Counted from the first letter of the stretch, positions 8,784 to 17,047 are shown. The stretch is DNA of 64,000 nucleotides from Dysgonomonas sp. Marseille-P4677 (GCF_016652235.1 NZ_JAEPKU010000003.1:1-64000), one strand, 5' to 3'. Numbers and translations are program-made. Notes: generated by a model from the sequence alone, not told the origin.

Positions 8784-9656
8784 ATGATGTATTTTTGTGA
8801 TATGAAAAAAATGAATCTGCTTCAACCTTACGAAATTGTATATCTGAATACAAATAAATGCCCTTTAGACCAACATGGGCACTCTTTCTTTGAGTTACTT
8901 TACATCCTTTCGGGTACAGGTACACAAGATGTAAATGGTAATGTATTTAGGTATTGTAAAGGAGATTTCTATTTAATCACACCTAAAGACCATCATTCCT
9001 TTGAAGTAGAAACCAAAACCGAATTCTTTATTGTCCGTTTCCATGAAAACTACATCAATGCTAATGTCCTTTCAAGTGAAAGTGCAAAAAGATTGAAGTT
9101 TATTCTGAGCAATGCTGATAAGTATTGTGGATGTATACTGAGAAATAAGGCAGATATTCAACTGGTAAGACCAATTATTGAGGCTATTTTGAGCGAAAAA
9201 GAGAAAGCGGATTTATACGATAAAGAATTTGTCAGGCAATTAATAAATACATTGATCATAATAGCTGCTCGAAATTTAACACTCTCTTTGCCCGAAATGC
9301 TAAATAATTATTCTGATGCAAGAATAATGGAGATTATACACTATATACATTTCAATATATATAATCCTGAAAAATTGATTGCCAAAGAAATTTCTTCATC
9401 TTTTAAGATTTCCGAATTGTATCTTGGTCGATATTTTAAAAAACATACAGGCGTATTATTACAGCAATATATTATCAACTACAGATTAAATATGATAGAA
9501 AACAGGCTTCTGTATAGTGATATGCGTATTAATGAAATAGCCAACGAATTTGGTTTTACAGACGAAAGCCATTTATATAAACTATTCAAAAAATACAGGG
9601 GAATAAGTCCCGGTAACTTTAGATCAGCACAAAATAAAAAAGGAAGCATAGACTAG
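8784..9656 (+). CDS. AraC-family transcriptional regulator
   Basis: This protein of up to 290 residues has an N-terminal cupin-like sensor (HGHSFFELLYILSGTGTQ at about 33-50) and a C-terminal AraC pair of helix-turn-helices. The second has the typical INEIANEFGFTDESHLYKLF and KKYRGISPGNFR near residues 250-282. The start is uncertain: ATGs at 8784 and 8787 precede ATG AAA AAA at 8802, and a TATTTTTG box at 8790-8797 would argue against the upstream ones if it is a promoter. The gene is divergent from the phzF-like gene with under 70 bp between, so both promoters may be under its control. The ligand is unknown. Confidence 0.85.
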   Translation: MMYFCDMKKMNLLQPYEIVYLNTNKCPLDQHGHSFFELLYILSGTGTQDVNGNVFRYCKGDFYLITPKDHHSFEVETKTEFFIVRFHENYINANVLSSESAKRLKFILSNADKYCGCILRNKADIQLVRPIIEAILSEKEKADLYDKEFVRQLINTLIIIAARNLTLSLPEMLNNYSDARIMEIIHYIHFNIYNPEKLIAKEISSSFKISELYLGRYFKKHTGVLLQQYIINYRLNMIENRLLYSDMRINEIANEFGFTDESHLYKLFKKYRGISPGNFRSAQNKKGSID

Positions 9657-9666
9657 TACGCTTCCT
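9641..9666. terminator. Hairpin between convergent AraC and nitroreductase genes
   Basis: A stem AGGAAGC/GCTTCCT (9641-9647 and 9660-9666) spans the AraC stop codon and is followed by TGTTCTT. It may terminate transcription in either direction, though the T-tract is weak. Confidence 0.45.
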
Positions 9667-9682
9667 GTTCTTCGCATTTCAA

Positions 9683-10189
9683 TCAAATAAACTTCACAAC
9701 TTTTTCAATAGCCTTCCGATTTGAAGGTTTGAGTTCAGTATTGTAATAGCCTATAGGTATTATTGCTACAGGATAAATGCTGTTTTGTAGCTCTAGAGCT
9801 TGAGAACAAATAGACGGGTCGAAATTACAAACCCAACAAGCTCCAAGCCCTTGTTCTGTTGCAGCAAGACAAATATGCTCAATAGCAATAGATAGGTCAA
9901 TGTCCGCATGGTCTTTATTATCATACGAGCGTTTCCATGACTGCTCGAAGTCCGCACAAGCTACAATGTAAATGGGAGCTGAATCTATCCACCTGTTAGG
10001 ATATGCTTTTTGTAGCTCTCTCTTTTTTGTATCACTTTGCACGACAAAAAAAAGCCAAGGTTGAATATTAACAGCAGAAGGGGCAAACCTAGCACATTCC
10101 AAAATATAATTCAATTTTTCCTTTTCAACTTCTTTAGATATAAATTGCCTTATTGATCTACGTTTTTTTGTAAGTTCTAAAAAATTCAT
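9683..10189 (-). CDS. Nitroreductase-family protein
   Basis: This 168-residue protein begins with KKRRSIRQF, the FMN-phosphate-binding start of nitroreductases. It continues with CARFAPSAVNIQPW (about 32-45) and later SIAIEHICLAATEQGLGACWV (about 100-120), the usual helix and flavin contact region. It is short but complete for the small clade. It should be an FMN-dependent NAD(P)H oxidoreductase of unknown substrate. It converges on the AraC gene and is monocistronic as far as can be seen. It is probably metabolic cargo of element A. Confidence 0.85.
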   Translation of the reverse strand: MNFLELTKKRRSIRQFISKEVEKEKLNYILECARFAPSAVNIQPWLFFVVQSDTKKRELQKAYPNRWIDSAPIYIVACADFEQSWKRSYDNKDHADIDLSIAIEHICLAATEQGLGACWVCNFDPSICSQALELQNSIYPVAIIPIGYYNTELKPSNRKAIEKVVKFI

Positions 10190-10640
10190 ATTTTCTCAAT
10201 TATTAATTGGGAGCAAAATTACACATGAAAATACACTTAATACTGTATCTATTTTCGTTTATAATGTATGATTTTGATAAAAACTCATCTATGCAGTAGA
10301 GTTATTAGAAACAATGAAAGAACTAAACAGAGCAAAGCTGTTCGTTTATTTCTAAATTATTACCTATTCTATTTTGGAATATTATTTTTTCTTACAACTG
10401 ATAAGCAACCCATTTAAAAAGAGAATAATAAAAGCAAGGTTTTGTCAAATAATACGCTAGTCGCAGACTTGGAAGATTATTTGTACAAACCCGAAGGGCT
10501 CGACCTTGATTTAGTTATTCTCTTGCTTATACCTTTGTGTTCATATGAAAGAAAGACAATAGAACACACTTACCGCCACTAAATTGCATTTATAAAAACC
10601 GATCTCTTACAAATCTATATTTGTGAAAAAATCGCATAAT
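10190..10640. other. Non-coding region with a long nested inverted repeat
   Basis: No gene is recognised in 450 bp. The segment 10419-10524 folds on paper into a long stem: an outer 22-nt arm at 10419-10440 pairs with 10503-10524 at 19 of 22 positions, and a perfect inner CAAATAAT/ATTATTTG stem lies at 10446-10453 and 10486-10493. An apical CCCGAAGGG motif sits at about 10499. It may be a structured RNA or a DNA site for the recombination or mobilisation machinery. The function is unknown. Confidence 0.5.
10616..10623 (+). promoter_or_regulatory. -7 box for the first HTH gene of element A
   Basis: TATATTTG matches the Bacteroidetes TAnnTTTG consensus. It covers the first base of a possible GTG start at 10623, so transcription should begin after that codon. 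This favours the ATG at 10641. Confidence 0.5.
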
Positions 10641-10919
10641 ATGGATATCGTAGGAATAGAAAGAGAATCTTTTGATTCATTCAAGCAAAAGTTAGAACGA
10701 TTAGCGGAACTTTCCAAAAATCAGCCTTCAACTGAAAGTCTATCTATCGAACAAGAATGGATAGAAGGGAAAGAATTAGCTTGTTCGTTGAATGTAAAGC
10801 CTCGTTATCTGCAATCTCTTCGTGAAAGAGGGAAACTCGCTTTTTCTACTATTGGAAAGAAAATCTACTATCGTATCAATGATGTTAAGGCATTGATTGA
10901 AAAAGGTAAACCAAAATAA
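10641..10919 (+). CDS. Small HTH protein, first of a pair
   Basis: This 92-residue protein has an HTH_17-like unit (WIEGKELACSLNVKPRYLQS, then RERGKLAFSTIGKKIYYRIND). A GTG six codons upstream is possible but overlaps the promoter box. The protein is most similar by eye to the first member of the pair at 13074 in element B, and the next gene matches the second member, so the two pairs look orthologous. Such proteins may serve as excisionase or recombination directionality factors for the neighbouring integrase, whose gene converges on this pair. That role is inferred from fold and position. Confidence 0.75.
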   Translation: MDIVGIERESFDSFKQKLERLAELSKNQPSTESLSIEQEWIEGKELACSLNVKPRYLQSLRERGKLAFSTIGKKIYYRINDVKALIEKGKPK

Positions 10920-10927
10920 TAAAACTC

Positions 10928-11227
10928 ATGGAAGTTTATACAAACGAAGATAGCCAAGAGCTTCTGCAAACTCTGAAAGATGCTTTGCCCTATATAGAAT
11001 ATATTATGAAAACGCATAAACCTCTGTTCGATGGGGAACGCTATCTGACAAGTGAAGAACTTTGCAATATTCTAAAAATAAGCCGACGGTCTTTACAAGA
11101 CTACCGAAATAACGGAATTTTGCCATTTATCCAGTTGCCAGGGAAAGTCTTGTTTAGAGAGTCGGATATAAAGAAGGTGCTGGAAGAGAGGTTTCGACCG
11201 TCTTATAATTCTGAGGGTGTTTTGTAA
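10928..11227 (+). CDS. Small HTH protein, second of a pair
   Basis: This 99-residue protein starts 8 bp after the previous stop, so it is the same transcript. The C-terminal half has the HTH pattern YLTSEELCNILKISRRSLQD, then YRNNGILPFIQLPGKVLFRE, close to the protein at 13355 in element B (FLDNNELCKILHVSKRCLQD). The N-terminal half is a short helical segment. It is a probable excisionase-like DNA-bending factor or a regulator of the integrase. A bidirectional terminator separates it from the convergent integrase gene. Confidence 0.75.
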   Translation: MEVYTNEDSQELLQTLKDALPYIEYIMKTHKPLFDGERYLTSEELCNILKISRRSLQDYRNNGILPFIQLPGKVLFRESDIKKVLEERFRPSYNSEGVL

Positions 11228-11252
11228 CGTGATTTGTGTTTTTTGTTTCCAA

Positions 11253-11286
11253 AAACGGCTGAGTGTTGTGATATACTCAGCCGTTT
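11253..11286. terminator. Bidirectional terminator between HTH pair and integrase A
   Basis: A perfect 12-bp stem AAACGGCTGAGT/ACTCAGCCGTTT with a 10-base loop lies between the two convergent stop codons. T-rich sequence follows on the plus strand and A-rich sequence precedes it, so it can serve both genes. Confidence 0.8.
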
Positions 11287-11291
11287 GTCTT

Positions 11292-12512
11292 TTACTTTAA
11301 TGCAAATTTCTTTTTTACTCCTTGCATATCCCGCCAGATACTTTGATCTAAGACTTTTGCATATCGCTGTGTCATCTTTGTACTGGTATGACCAAGCATT
11401 TTAGCCACATTTTCCAACGATACATTATTGGCGAGGGCAACCACAGTCGAGAACGTATGTCGCGCCACGTGCGTGGTTAGATTCTTCTTAATTCCACAGC
11501 AATCGGCAATTTCCTTCAGATAAGAGTTCATCTTTTGATTAGCCATAACAGGTAATAAAGTACCTTTCTTTTGGCACAGTGGATGATCTTTATATTTCTC
11601 CAATTTTTGCAGGGGAATATCTAATAATGGAACATTACACATGACGTTTGTTTTCTGTCTGCTCTTGCGAATCCACAAATTACCCTCGTTATCAGGCACA
11701 ATATGTTCCTCTCTCAACTCTGATACATCTATAAAGGCTAATCCGCTGAAACATTGGAAGAGAAAAACATCACGAACTAAATCAAGGCGAGGAATATCAA
11801 ATTCCTTTGTTCTCAATATCTCCAGTTCTTCTTTAGTCAGGAATTCTTTGTGCACCTCTTGCTCATGAAACTTGATATTAACAAATGGGTTCTTCTGAAT
11901 CCAATCATTCGCAATAGACATATTCGTTATTTTCTTAATCACTTTCATATAGCGAATCAATGTATTTTCTGATAGATTCTTTTCAACTTTCAAGAAATGG
12001 ATGTAATCTTGAATAAGTGCATGATTAACGTCTCTCAGAGGAATATCCTTTACTTTATGTTTCGTTAATACCATTTCTTTAAAATACTTTAGGCAAGTAT
12101 CGAAACGAGAGATCGTAACCTTAGCATAATCTTTGCTAATCAGCTCTCGACATTTGTCATTATGTTCCTGAAATACCTGAAAGAACATTTTATGCTCTTC
12201 GTCCACTCCAAGAAACTTCCTTTTTATTTCATTGGGATTAATCAATCTGCCTTCTTCCTCCATTGTACGATGAATATCATACAGACGATGACGAACAGAC
12301 TCCAAGTAGCGATTAATCTCCTGAGATGTTATATCCTTGCCTGTACATCGTTCTTTTGCCTGATTCCATAACGCAGGGTTTACATCACGTTTTAATTGGA
12401 TTTCAGCTTGTTGTCCTTGCATAGAAATACGAAGCATAATTGGAGTGTTCCCCGATTTTTTTAGTTTAGTCTTTCTTATAACAAAAAGGACATTAAAAGT
12501 TTGTCGTTTCAT
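11292..12512 (-). CDS. Tyrosine recombinase (integrase of element A)
   Basis: This 406-residue tyrosine recombinase has a SAM-like core-binding region in the middle and a C-terminal catalytic domain with H348-x-x-R351-H352 (HVARHTFS), H375 (MLGHTS) and nucleophile Y384 (TQRYAKV). Where the first catalytic arginine is usually found (CFSGLAFIDVSEL) no Arg is visible, a known peculiarity of the IntDOT group. It is very similar to the integrase at 62122 throughout. The gene starts 236 bp from the att copy at 12748 and reads away from it. It is expected to insert element A into the 3' end of tRNA-Phe and, with an excisionase, to remove it. Confidence 0.95.
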   Translation of the reverse strand: MKRQTFNVLFVIRKTKLKKSGNTPIMLRISMQGQQAEIQLKRDVNPALWNQAKERCTGKDITSQEINRYLESVRHRLYDIHRTMEEEGRLINPNEIKRKFLGVDEEHKMFFQVFQEHNDKCRELISKDYAKVTISRFDTCLKYFKEMVLTKHKVKDIPLRDVNHALIQDYIHFLKVEKNLSENTLIRYMKVIKKITNMSIANDWIQKNPFVNIKFHEQEVHKEFLTKEELEILRTKEFDIPRLDLVRDVFLFQCFSGLAFIDVSELREEHIVPDNEGNLWIRKSRQKTNVMCNVPLLDIPLQKLEKYKDHPLCQKKGTLLPVMANQKMNSYLKEIADCCGIKKNLTTHVARHTFSTVVALANNVSLENVAKMLGHTSTKMTQRYAKVLDQSIWRDMQGVKKKFALK

Positions 12513-12594
12513 ACGCTAAAATTTAATCGTTTAAAGATAATTATTTGAATTTTTAGCGAGTTTCAACAATAAGCAAATCAGAGAATTAAGACCT

Positions 12595-12637
12595 AAATCG
12601 TGACCTTTTTTTCGAGACCCTAAATTGGTCACGATTT
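12595..12637. promoter_or_regulatory. Inverted repeat between integrase A and att
   Basis: AAATCGTGACC (12595-12605) is inverted as GGTCACGATTT (12627-12637), and a further CACGATTT lies at about 12642. Lying between the integrase start and the core repeat, these are candidate arm-type integrase or excisionase sites, or an integrase operator. The remaining bases of 12513-13073 hold a CCCTGAAAGGGTT-type hairpin before the core and no gene. Confidence 0.4.
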
Positions 12638-12747
12638 TGCACACGATTTATTGCCTAATTTTGCCGAAAAAGTGGAAATTGGTATAAAAGAAAAATCCCT
12701 GAAAGGGTTAACTTTCAAGGATTTGCTTCATTTTAAGTCTTTTAAAA

Positions 12748-12768
12748 GTGGTGCCACCAGGAATCGAA
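12748..12768. repeat. Attachment-site copy (tRNA-Phe 3' end), junction of elements A and B
   Basis: These 21 bp are identical to 63603-63623 (begins GTGGTGCCACCAGGAATC). The similarity stops at both ends, so only the last part of the tRNA is present and no tRNA can be made here. It marks the right end of element A and the left end of element B. Confidence 0.85.
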
Positions 12769-13073
12769 ACTCCCTACATCGCACCTATATATCAATGTCT
12801 TACAAATCTTAAACAGTGAAGTACAACTATAAACACACTCAGAATTTACTTCAATTTACAAGACTCTTCTTTGTCGGTTCTGTTACTACAAAGCTATATT
12901 ATTTTCTTGAAAAACAAAAGGCTCATAAGTAAAAAAATTAGCAAAAGACAACCTCTGCCAAATGACACCACTTTTTTGAGAGTTATTGTCTTTAAGAATT
13001 ATCTTACATTTCTTTGTTCCAGAAATCGAAAGTGAGAGTTTGAATTTTGAATATATTAATTTAAATAAAACAT

Positions 13074-13346
13074 ATGGAGGTATCTATTATTGAATCAAAG
13101 ACTTTGGAAACTATAAAAAACGGAGTAAAAGAGGTATTGGAATTAAGTCGGCAGCTACAATCAAATTGCACTTCCAATAAATGGTTAGACAATCAGGAAG
13201 TATGTTTGTTACTCGGTATTTCCCTAAGAACCCTTCAAAACTATCGAGACAAAAGAATTATTCCTTTTTCACAAATAGGATATAAATGCTATTATAAAGC
13301 CTCAGATATTGAACAATTTATCGAACAATTGAAGAACAAAAAATAA
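13074..13346 (+). CDS. Small HTH protein at the left end of element B, first of a pair
   Basis: This 90-residue protein has a short helical N-terminus and an HTH_17-type unit (WLDNQEVCLLLGISLRTLQN, YRDKRIIPFSQIGYKCYYKA). It is closest by eye to the protein at 10641 in element A. It lies about 300 bp inside the left att of element B, so in the excised circle it would sit across attP from the integrase. This location fits an excisionase or an attP-proximal regulator. The role is inferred. Confidence 0.75.
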   Translation: MEVSIIESKTLETIKNGVKEVLELSRQLQSNCTSNKWLDNQEVCLLLGISLRTLQNYRDKRIIPFSQIGYKCYYKASDIEQFIEQLKNKK

Positions 13347-13354
13347 AAAAGAAA

Positions 13355-13654
13355 ATGAATGATATCTTGAATAGTAAATCTCCTGAAATGAAAGAATTGT
13401 TGTCGTTAATAGAAGAACTCAAGATCTATATAACGAAAGGTATTAAGAACCAAAAGCTATCTTTATCCGGTGAACAGTTTTTAGACAATAATGAGCTATG
13501 CAAAATACTACATGTTTCTAAGCGTTGCTTACAGGATTATCGAGATAGGGGATTATTACCTTTTTATAAAGTGGAAGGCAAGATACTCTATAAAACATCA
13601 GACATACAGCAATTATTGAATGATAATTATAATCAAGCTTTTGCTAAATTTTGA
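13355..13654 (+). CDS. Small HTH protein at the left end of element B, second of a pair
   Basis: This 99-residue protein begins 8 bp after the previous stop, the same spacing as in the pair of element A. The HTH reads FLDNNELCKILHVSKRCLQD, then YRDRGLLPFYKVEGKILYKT, matching the protein at 10928. It is a probable excisionase-like or regulatory DNA-binding protein. A small GTCC/GGAC stem followed by GTTTTT (about 13690-13707) could end the transcript. The 259 bp after the gene show no other coding potential. Confidence 0.75.
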   Translation: MNDILNSKSPEMKELLSLIEELKIYITKGIKNQKLSLSGEQFLDNNELCKILHVSKRCLQDYRDRGLLPFYKVEGKILYKTSDIQQLLNDNYNQAFAKF

Positions 13655-13913
13655 GTCCTCTAATTCTCATTCAAACTAACTTACATGCTTGTCCTTAGGA
13701 CGTTTTTCTTGGAAACAGTAAATCTCATGATTCATGGCAGAGATACAACTTTAGTCAAATTACTGGACAAAACGAATAAAATGATTATCAGATTTCAGGA
13801 TTATGTTTTTTGTTAAAAAATCACACGAAAAACTTTCCGTGAGAGAAAAATGTTTTATTTTATAGAACAAGGGGAATTTTTGTCCCAAATTACTAATTCA
13901 AGATTGTAGTTAT

Positions 13914-14708
13914 ATGAAAAAGATTCATTCTCTCACTATTTGGATATTATTGACGTTGGTTTTTGGTTTTATAAGTTGCGATAACGACAATGAAAATATT
14001 AAGGGAACTACATCCGTAGAAATACGTTTAACCGATGCACCTGCGCAATACGACGCTGTGAATATTAATATCCAATCTGTTGCTCTACATGTAAATTCAG
14101 ACTGGATAGAACTAAATCTGCTAAAAACAGGTATTTATAATTTACTTGAATTACAAAATGGAGTTGATGTACTATTAGCCAATGAAGATGTGCCTATCGG
14201 GAAGATTAGTCAAATTAGATTAATTTTAGGGAATGAGGGAAATTCTGTGGTGAAAGATGGACAACGCTATGAACTGGAAACTCCTTCAGCACAACAAAGT
14301 GGATTAAAATTAAACTTACACGATGAACTAGTATCTAATATTGTTTATCGACTTTGGATTGATTTTGACGCTACTCGTTCTATTGTGGAAACGGGTTCCG
14401 GTAAATTTCAATTAAAACCTGTTATACGTACCTATACAGATGCAACTAGCGGAAGTATTAAAGGATTCGTACTGCCACAAGAAGCCAATGCCATCGTATG
14501 GGCTATTTTAGGCACTGATAGTGTGTTGGCTCATCCACGTCTAAATGATGGATACTTTCTAATATCCGGTTTACAACCAAGCCATTCATGGAAAGTAGTT
14601 TTTGAAGCAGACAAAGCGAGTGGATATAAAGACCATGAATTATCTGAAATTTCAGTTGTTACAGAGCAAGTAAATGATTTGGGAAATATAACACTAACAA
14701 AGGAATAA
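13914..14708 (+). CDS. DUF4382 lipoprotein
   Basis: This 264-residue protein has a lipoprotein signal peptide (MKKIHSLTIW to FISCDNDNE, lipobox Cys at about 22, acidic residues after it as in surface-exposed Bacteroidetes lipoproteins). The body has the DUF4382 pattern: TSVEIRLTDAPAQYDAVNI near 34-52, then INIQSVALHV and LDLH-like strands. A C-terminal part with GSIKGFVLPQEANAIVWA resembles a carboxypeptidase-regulatory-like beta sandwich. It is probably anchored in the outer membrane. The function is unknown. A small lipoprotein gene follows 17 bp later. Confidence 0.85.
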   Translation: MKKIHSLTIWILLTLVFGFISCDNDNENIKGTTSVEIRLTDAPAQYDAVNINIQSVALHVNSDWIELNLLKTGIYNLLELQNGVDVLLANEDVPIGKISQIRLILGNEGNSVVKDGQRYELETPSAQQSGLKLNLHDELVSNIVYRLWIDFDATRSIVETGSGKFQLKPVIRTYTDATSGSIKGFVLPQEANAIVWAILGTDSVLAHPRLNDGYFLISGLQPSHSWKVVFEADKASGYKDHELSEISVVTEQVNDLGNITLTKE

Positions 14709-14725
14709 CCTAAAGAGTTGATAGA

Positions 14726-14899
14726 ATGAGAAAAACAAAATTCTGCATAAGTTTAAGTTTCATTTTAATTTTATTGTTTTCTTTTGATTCGTGTATCAGC
14801 ATTAAAACTACAGGATCAGGTAAAGTACCGCCAGGTCAGGTAAAGAAAATTACTGGAAGTCAGTCTGCAAAACCATATGCACCCGGACAAAATAAATAA
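14726..14899 (+). CDS. Small lipoprotein with PPGQ/YAPGQ tail
   Basis: This 57-codon gene encodes a signal peptide with a lipobox (LLFSFDSCIS, Cys at 23) and a short polar tail with KVPPGQVKKITGSQSAKPYA and a final PGQNK. This tail resembles that of tiny lipoproteins found in many Bacteroidetes, sometimes labelled as quinol oxidase subunit without good evidence. It follows the DUF4382 gene by 17 bp and is probably co-transcribed. The mature peptide would be about 35 residues. The function is unknown. Confidence 0.65.
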   Translation: MRKTKFCISLSFILILLFSFDSCISIKTTGSGKVPPGQVKKITGSQSAKPYAPGQNK

Positions 14900-14949
14900 C
14901 TGAGATAAAATAGATATTACATTTAAGATAATCATCCTAAAAATATTTT

Positions 14950-14989
14950 TGAGCTTCTTAACAAAAAACAATGAGCCTATCAGCGAAAA
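14950..14989 (+). promoter_or_regulatory. Pair of direct repeats upstream of araC-type gene (probable operator)
   Basis: TGAGCTTCTTAACAAAA (14950) and TGAGCCTATCAGCGAAAA (14972) are direct repeats whose starts are 22 bp apart. The same pair with the same 22-bp spacing occurs before the hydrolase gene (15920 and 15942). Two turns of helix between tandem half-sites is the usual layout for AraC-family binding. Confidence 0.65.
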
Positions 14990-15037
14990 TAATAGAAATT
15001 TTATCCTTATTTTTACTGATTGTCAAATCAGATCAAT

Positions 15038-15847
15038 ATGGATACACTAAAAACAATAAACTACTCGGGTACTTTCTTATCATGCTTCTCTGATAATAAT
15101 ACAAGCTGCGTACACGCTACCAAAGATCATACTTTAGTTTATCTATATTCAGGAAAACTGATTGTTGAAGAAGGAAATAAGAAAACTGTTATTGAGTCAG
15201 GCGAATGTGTATTCATCCGTCGCAACCACAGAGTAAAAATGACGAAATTGTATTCTGATACAGATCAATATAAAGGAATATCTATGACCTTTAAACGAAA
15301 TTTCCTTCGTGATTTTTATAGTAGGATAGATAAAACTGCTATTCCAAATAATGCAAAAGTTCCGAAGGAGAGTATATTCAAAATACCATTACGTCCTGAT
15401 ATAAATAGCCTTTTCCAGTCTTTAACTCCATATTTTGACACTTCTGTACAGCCTGCAAGTGAAATTATAAATCTGAAAGAGCAAGAAGGTATCTATTGCT
15501 TATTAAATACAGATAAGGATTTCTTTCCTGTGCTATTTGATTTTACTGAACCTTGGAAGATTGATATTCTTGATTTTCTGAATGAGAACTATATGGACGA
15601 CCTGACAATGGAAGAAATAGCAGCCTATACAGGCAGAAGCCTTGCTACTTTTAAACGTGATTTTGCCAAAATAAGTAATCTCTCACCTCAAAAATGGCTT
15701 ATCAACAAGAGATTGGACATTGCGTACAATAAACTTAAAAATGAGAATAAAAAGGTAAGCGATGTATATGTGGAAGTAGGATTTAAAAACCTTTCTCATT
15801 TTTATGCTGCTTTCAAAAGACAATATGGATTTTCTCCACGCAGATAG
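15038..15847 (+). CDS. AraC-family transcriptional regulator
   Basis: This 269-residue protein from the ATG at 15038 (an in-frame TTG lies at 15020) has an N-terminal cupin-like half with VYLYSGKLIVEEGNKK and GECVFIRRNHRVKM. Its C-terminal AraC domain has LTMEEIAAYTGRSLATFKRD and VSDVYVEVGFKNLSHFYAAF then FSPRR. Direct repeats 22 bp apart lie before this gene and before the following operon, so it probably controls both itself and the hydrolase, acetyltransferase and cyclophilin-like genes. A terminator follows it, so the operon has its own promoter. The inducer is unknown. Confidence 0.9.
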   Translation: MDTLKTINYSGTFLSCFSDNNTSCVHATKDHTLVYLYSGKLIVEEGNKKTVIESGECVFIRRNHRVKMTKLYSDTDQYKGISMTFKRNFLRDFYSRIDKTAIPNNAKVPKESIFKIPLRPDINSLFQSLTPYFDTSVQPASEIINLKEQEGIYCLLNTDKDFFPVLFDFTEPWKIDILDFLNENYMDDLTMEEIAAYTGRSLATFKRDFAKISNLSPQKWLINKRLDIAYNKLKNENKKVSDVYVEVGFKNLSHFYAAFKRQYGFSPRR

Positions 15848-15876
15848 AAGAAAATAATTTCTTCTGATAAATATTT

Positions 15877-15908
15877 AAGCCGTAAAGCTCATTGCTTTGC
15901 GGCTTTTT
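15877..15908 (+). terminator. Intrinsic terminator after araC-type gene
   Basis: AAGCCGTAAAGC pairs with GCTTTGCGGCTT over a five-base loop (one mismatch) and is followed by TTTGC. Confidence 0.8.
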
Positions 15909-15919
15909 GCTTAAAAGAG

Positions 15920-15959
15920 TGAGCCTATAAGCGAAAAACATTGAGCTTTCTAGCGAAAA
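15920..15959 (+). promoter_or_regulatory. Pair of direct repeats upstream of hydrolase operon (probable AraC operator)
   Basis: TGAGCCTATAAGCGAAAA (15920-15937) and TGAGCTTTCTAGCGAAAA (15942-15959) start 22 bp apart. They share the TGAGC and AGCGAAAA blocks with the pair at 14950-14989. They end 53 bp before the hydrolase start codon. Confidence 0.7.
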
Positions 15960-16012
15960 CAAATACTTTGCTCTATAGTAATATTGCAAGATGTAATTAA
16001 AATCAGAAGAAA

Positions 16013-17047
16013 ATGAAAAAGTTTTATTTATTCACATTAATAGTAGTTGTTATGAGCAATCTGGTATCAGCACAAAATGCAAGCATTGCAGAAGATATTA
16101 ACAAAAAGACTTTTCTTGTAAGCGATAAAGTTATTTGTCAAAAAGTTACTTTCAAAAATCGTTACGGAATTACACTTGTTGGAGATTTGTACACTCCGAA
16201 AAATAGTAGTGATGAACTTTTACCTGCTCTTGCAATAAGTGGCCCTTTTGGTGCGGTAAAAGAACAATCATCAGGGCTTTATGCTCAAAGCATGGCAGAA
16301 CGTGGTTTTATTGCACTTGCTTTTGATCCATCTTATACAGGAGAGAGTGGAGGTGAGCCTCGCCATGTAGCTTCGCCTGATATTAACACAGAAGATTTAA
16401 GTGCGGCAGTTGACTTTTTGGGAATACAAAAAAAAGTTGACAGAAACAAAATAGGCATGATCGGTATTTGTGGATTTGGTGGTTTTGCCTTAAATGCTGC
16501 TGCTGTTGACAAGCGAATTAAAGCAGTCGTAGCTACAAGTATGTATGACATAACACGTGCCGCATCAAAAGGTTATTTCGACAAAGTAACGTTAGATGAA
16601 CGCACAAAAGCATTAGAACAAGTGAGCCTGCAACGTTGGAGAGATGCAGAGAATGGAAAACCAGCCTATGGGCAATGCCCAAACCCTGACAAATTGAAAG
16701 GCGATGAACCTGAATTTGTAAAAAGCTATTTTGATTACTATAAAACCGAACGGGGTTTTCATCCAAGTTCTATAAATTCAAATGGATCGTGGACTATTAC
16801 CAATTCATTTTCGTTAATGAATATGCCGATTTTGACTTATATCAAAGAAATATCGCCAAGACCTATATTGCTGATTGCAGGAGAAAACGCACATTCCCGC
16901 TATTTCAGCGAAGATGCTTATAATGCTGCTTCCGAGCCGAAAGAGTTGATGATTATTTCTAACGCTGTTCATGTTGATTTATACGACCGTTTGGATGTGA
17001 TTCCTTTCGACAAACTAAAGTCATTTTTTAACGAGAATTTGAAATAA
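16013..17047 (+). CDS. Secreted alpha/beta hydrolase
   Basis: This 344-residue protein has a cleavable signal peptide (MKKFYLFTLI to LVSAQNAS). The fold signatures are GDLYTPK, a GPFGAVKEQ oxyanion-type loop, GFIALAFDPSYTGES and a nucleophile-elbow-like GICGFGG near 150, with a cysteine where dienelactone-hydrolase-like and YcjY-like proteins also have one. A late NAVHVDLYD supplies a candidate catalytic His. It is probably periplasmic and acts on an ester or related small substrate. It is the first gene of an operon with an acetyltransferase 4 bp later and a cyclophilin-like lipoprotein 2 bp after that, under likely AraC control. The substrate is unknown. Confidence 0.8.
   Translation: MKKFYLFTLIVVVMSNLVSAQNASIAEDINKKTFLVSDKVICQKVTFKNRYGITLVGDLYTPKNSSDELLPALAISGPFGAVKEQSSGLYAQSMAERGFIALAFDPSYTGESGGEPRHVASPDINTEDLSAAVDFLGIQKKVDRNKIGMIGICGFGGFALNAAAVDKRIKAVVATSMYDITRAASKGYFDKVTLDERTKALEQVSLQRWRDAENGKPAYGQCPNPDKLKGDEPEFVKSYFDYYKTERGFHPSSINSNGSWTITNSFSLMNMPILTYIKEISPRPILLIAGENAHSRYFSEDAYNAASEPKELMIISNAVHVDLYDRLDVIPFDKLKSFFNENLK

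Larger units (their letters stand above)
1..12768. mobile_element. Element A: mobilisable element at tRNA-Phe, left end outside the window
   Basis: The right boundary is the 21-bp copy of the tRNA-Phe 3' end at 12748-12768, 236 bp from the start of a tyrosine integrase (11292-12512). Inside are a BfmA/BtgA plus DUF5712 mobilisation pair but no mating-pore genes, so this looks like a mobilisable rather than self-transmissible element. The cargo is NACHT and SIR2-like genes, PhzF, AraC and nitroreductase. The DNA is visibly more AT-rich than the tra region of element B. The left attachment copy is predicted outside the window. That all of 1-12747 is one element is an inference. Confidence 0.7.

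Noticed and set aside
8790-8797. TATTTTTG as a promoter for the AraC gene at 8784
   Set aside because: It would leave no leader before the ATG at 8802 and lies inside the frame; kept only as a caveat on the start.
12748-12768. A second tRNA-Phe gene
   Set aside because: Only the 21-bp 3' end is present; the rest of the cloverleaf is missing.
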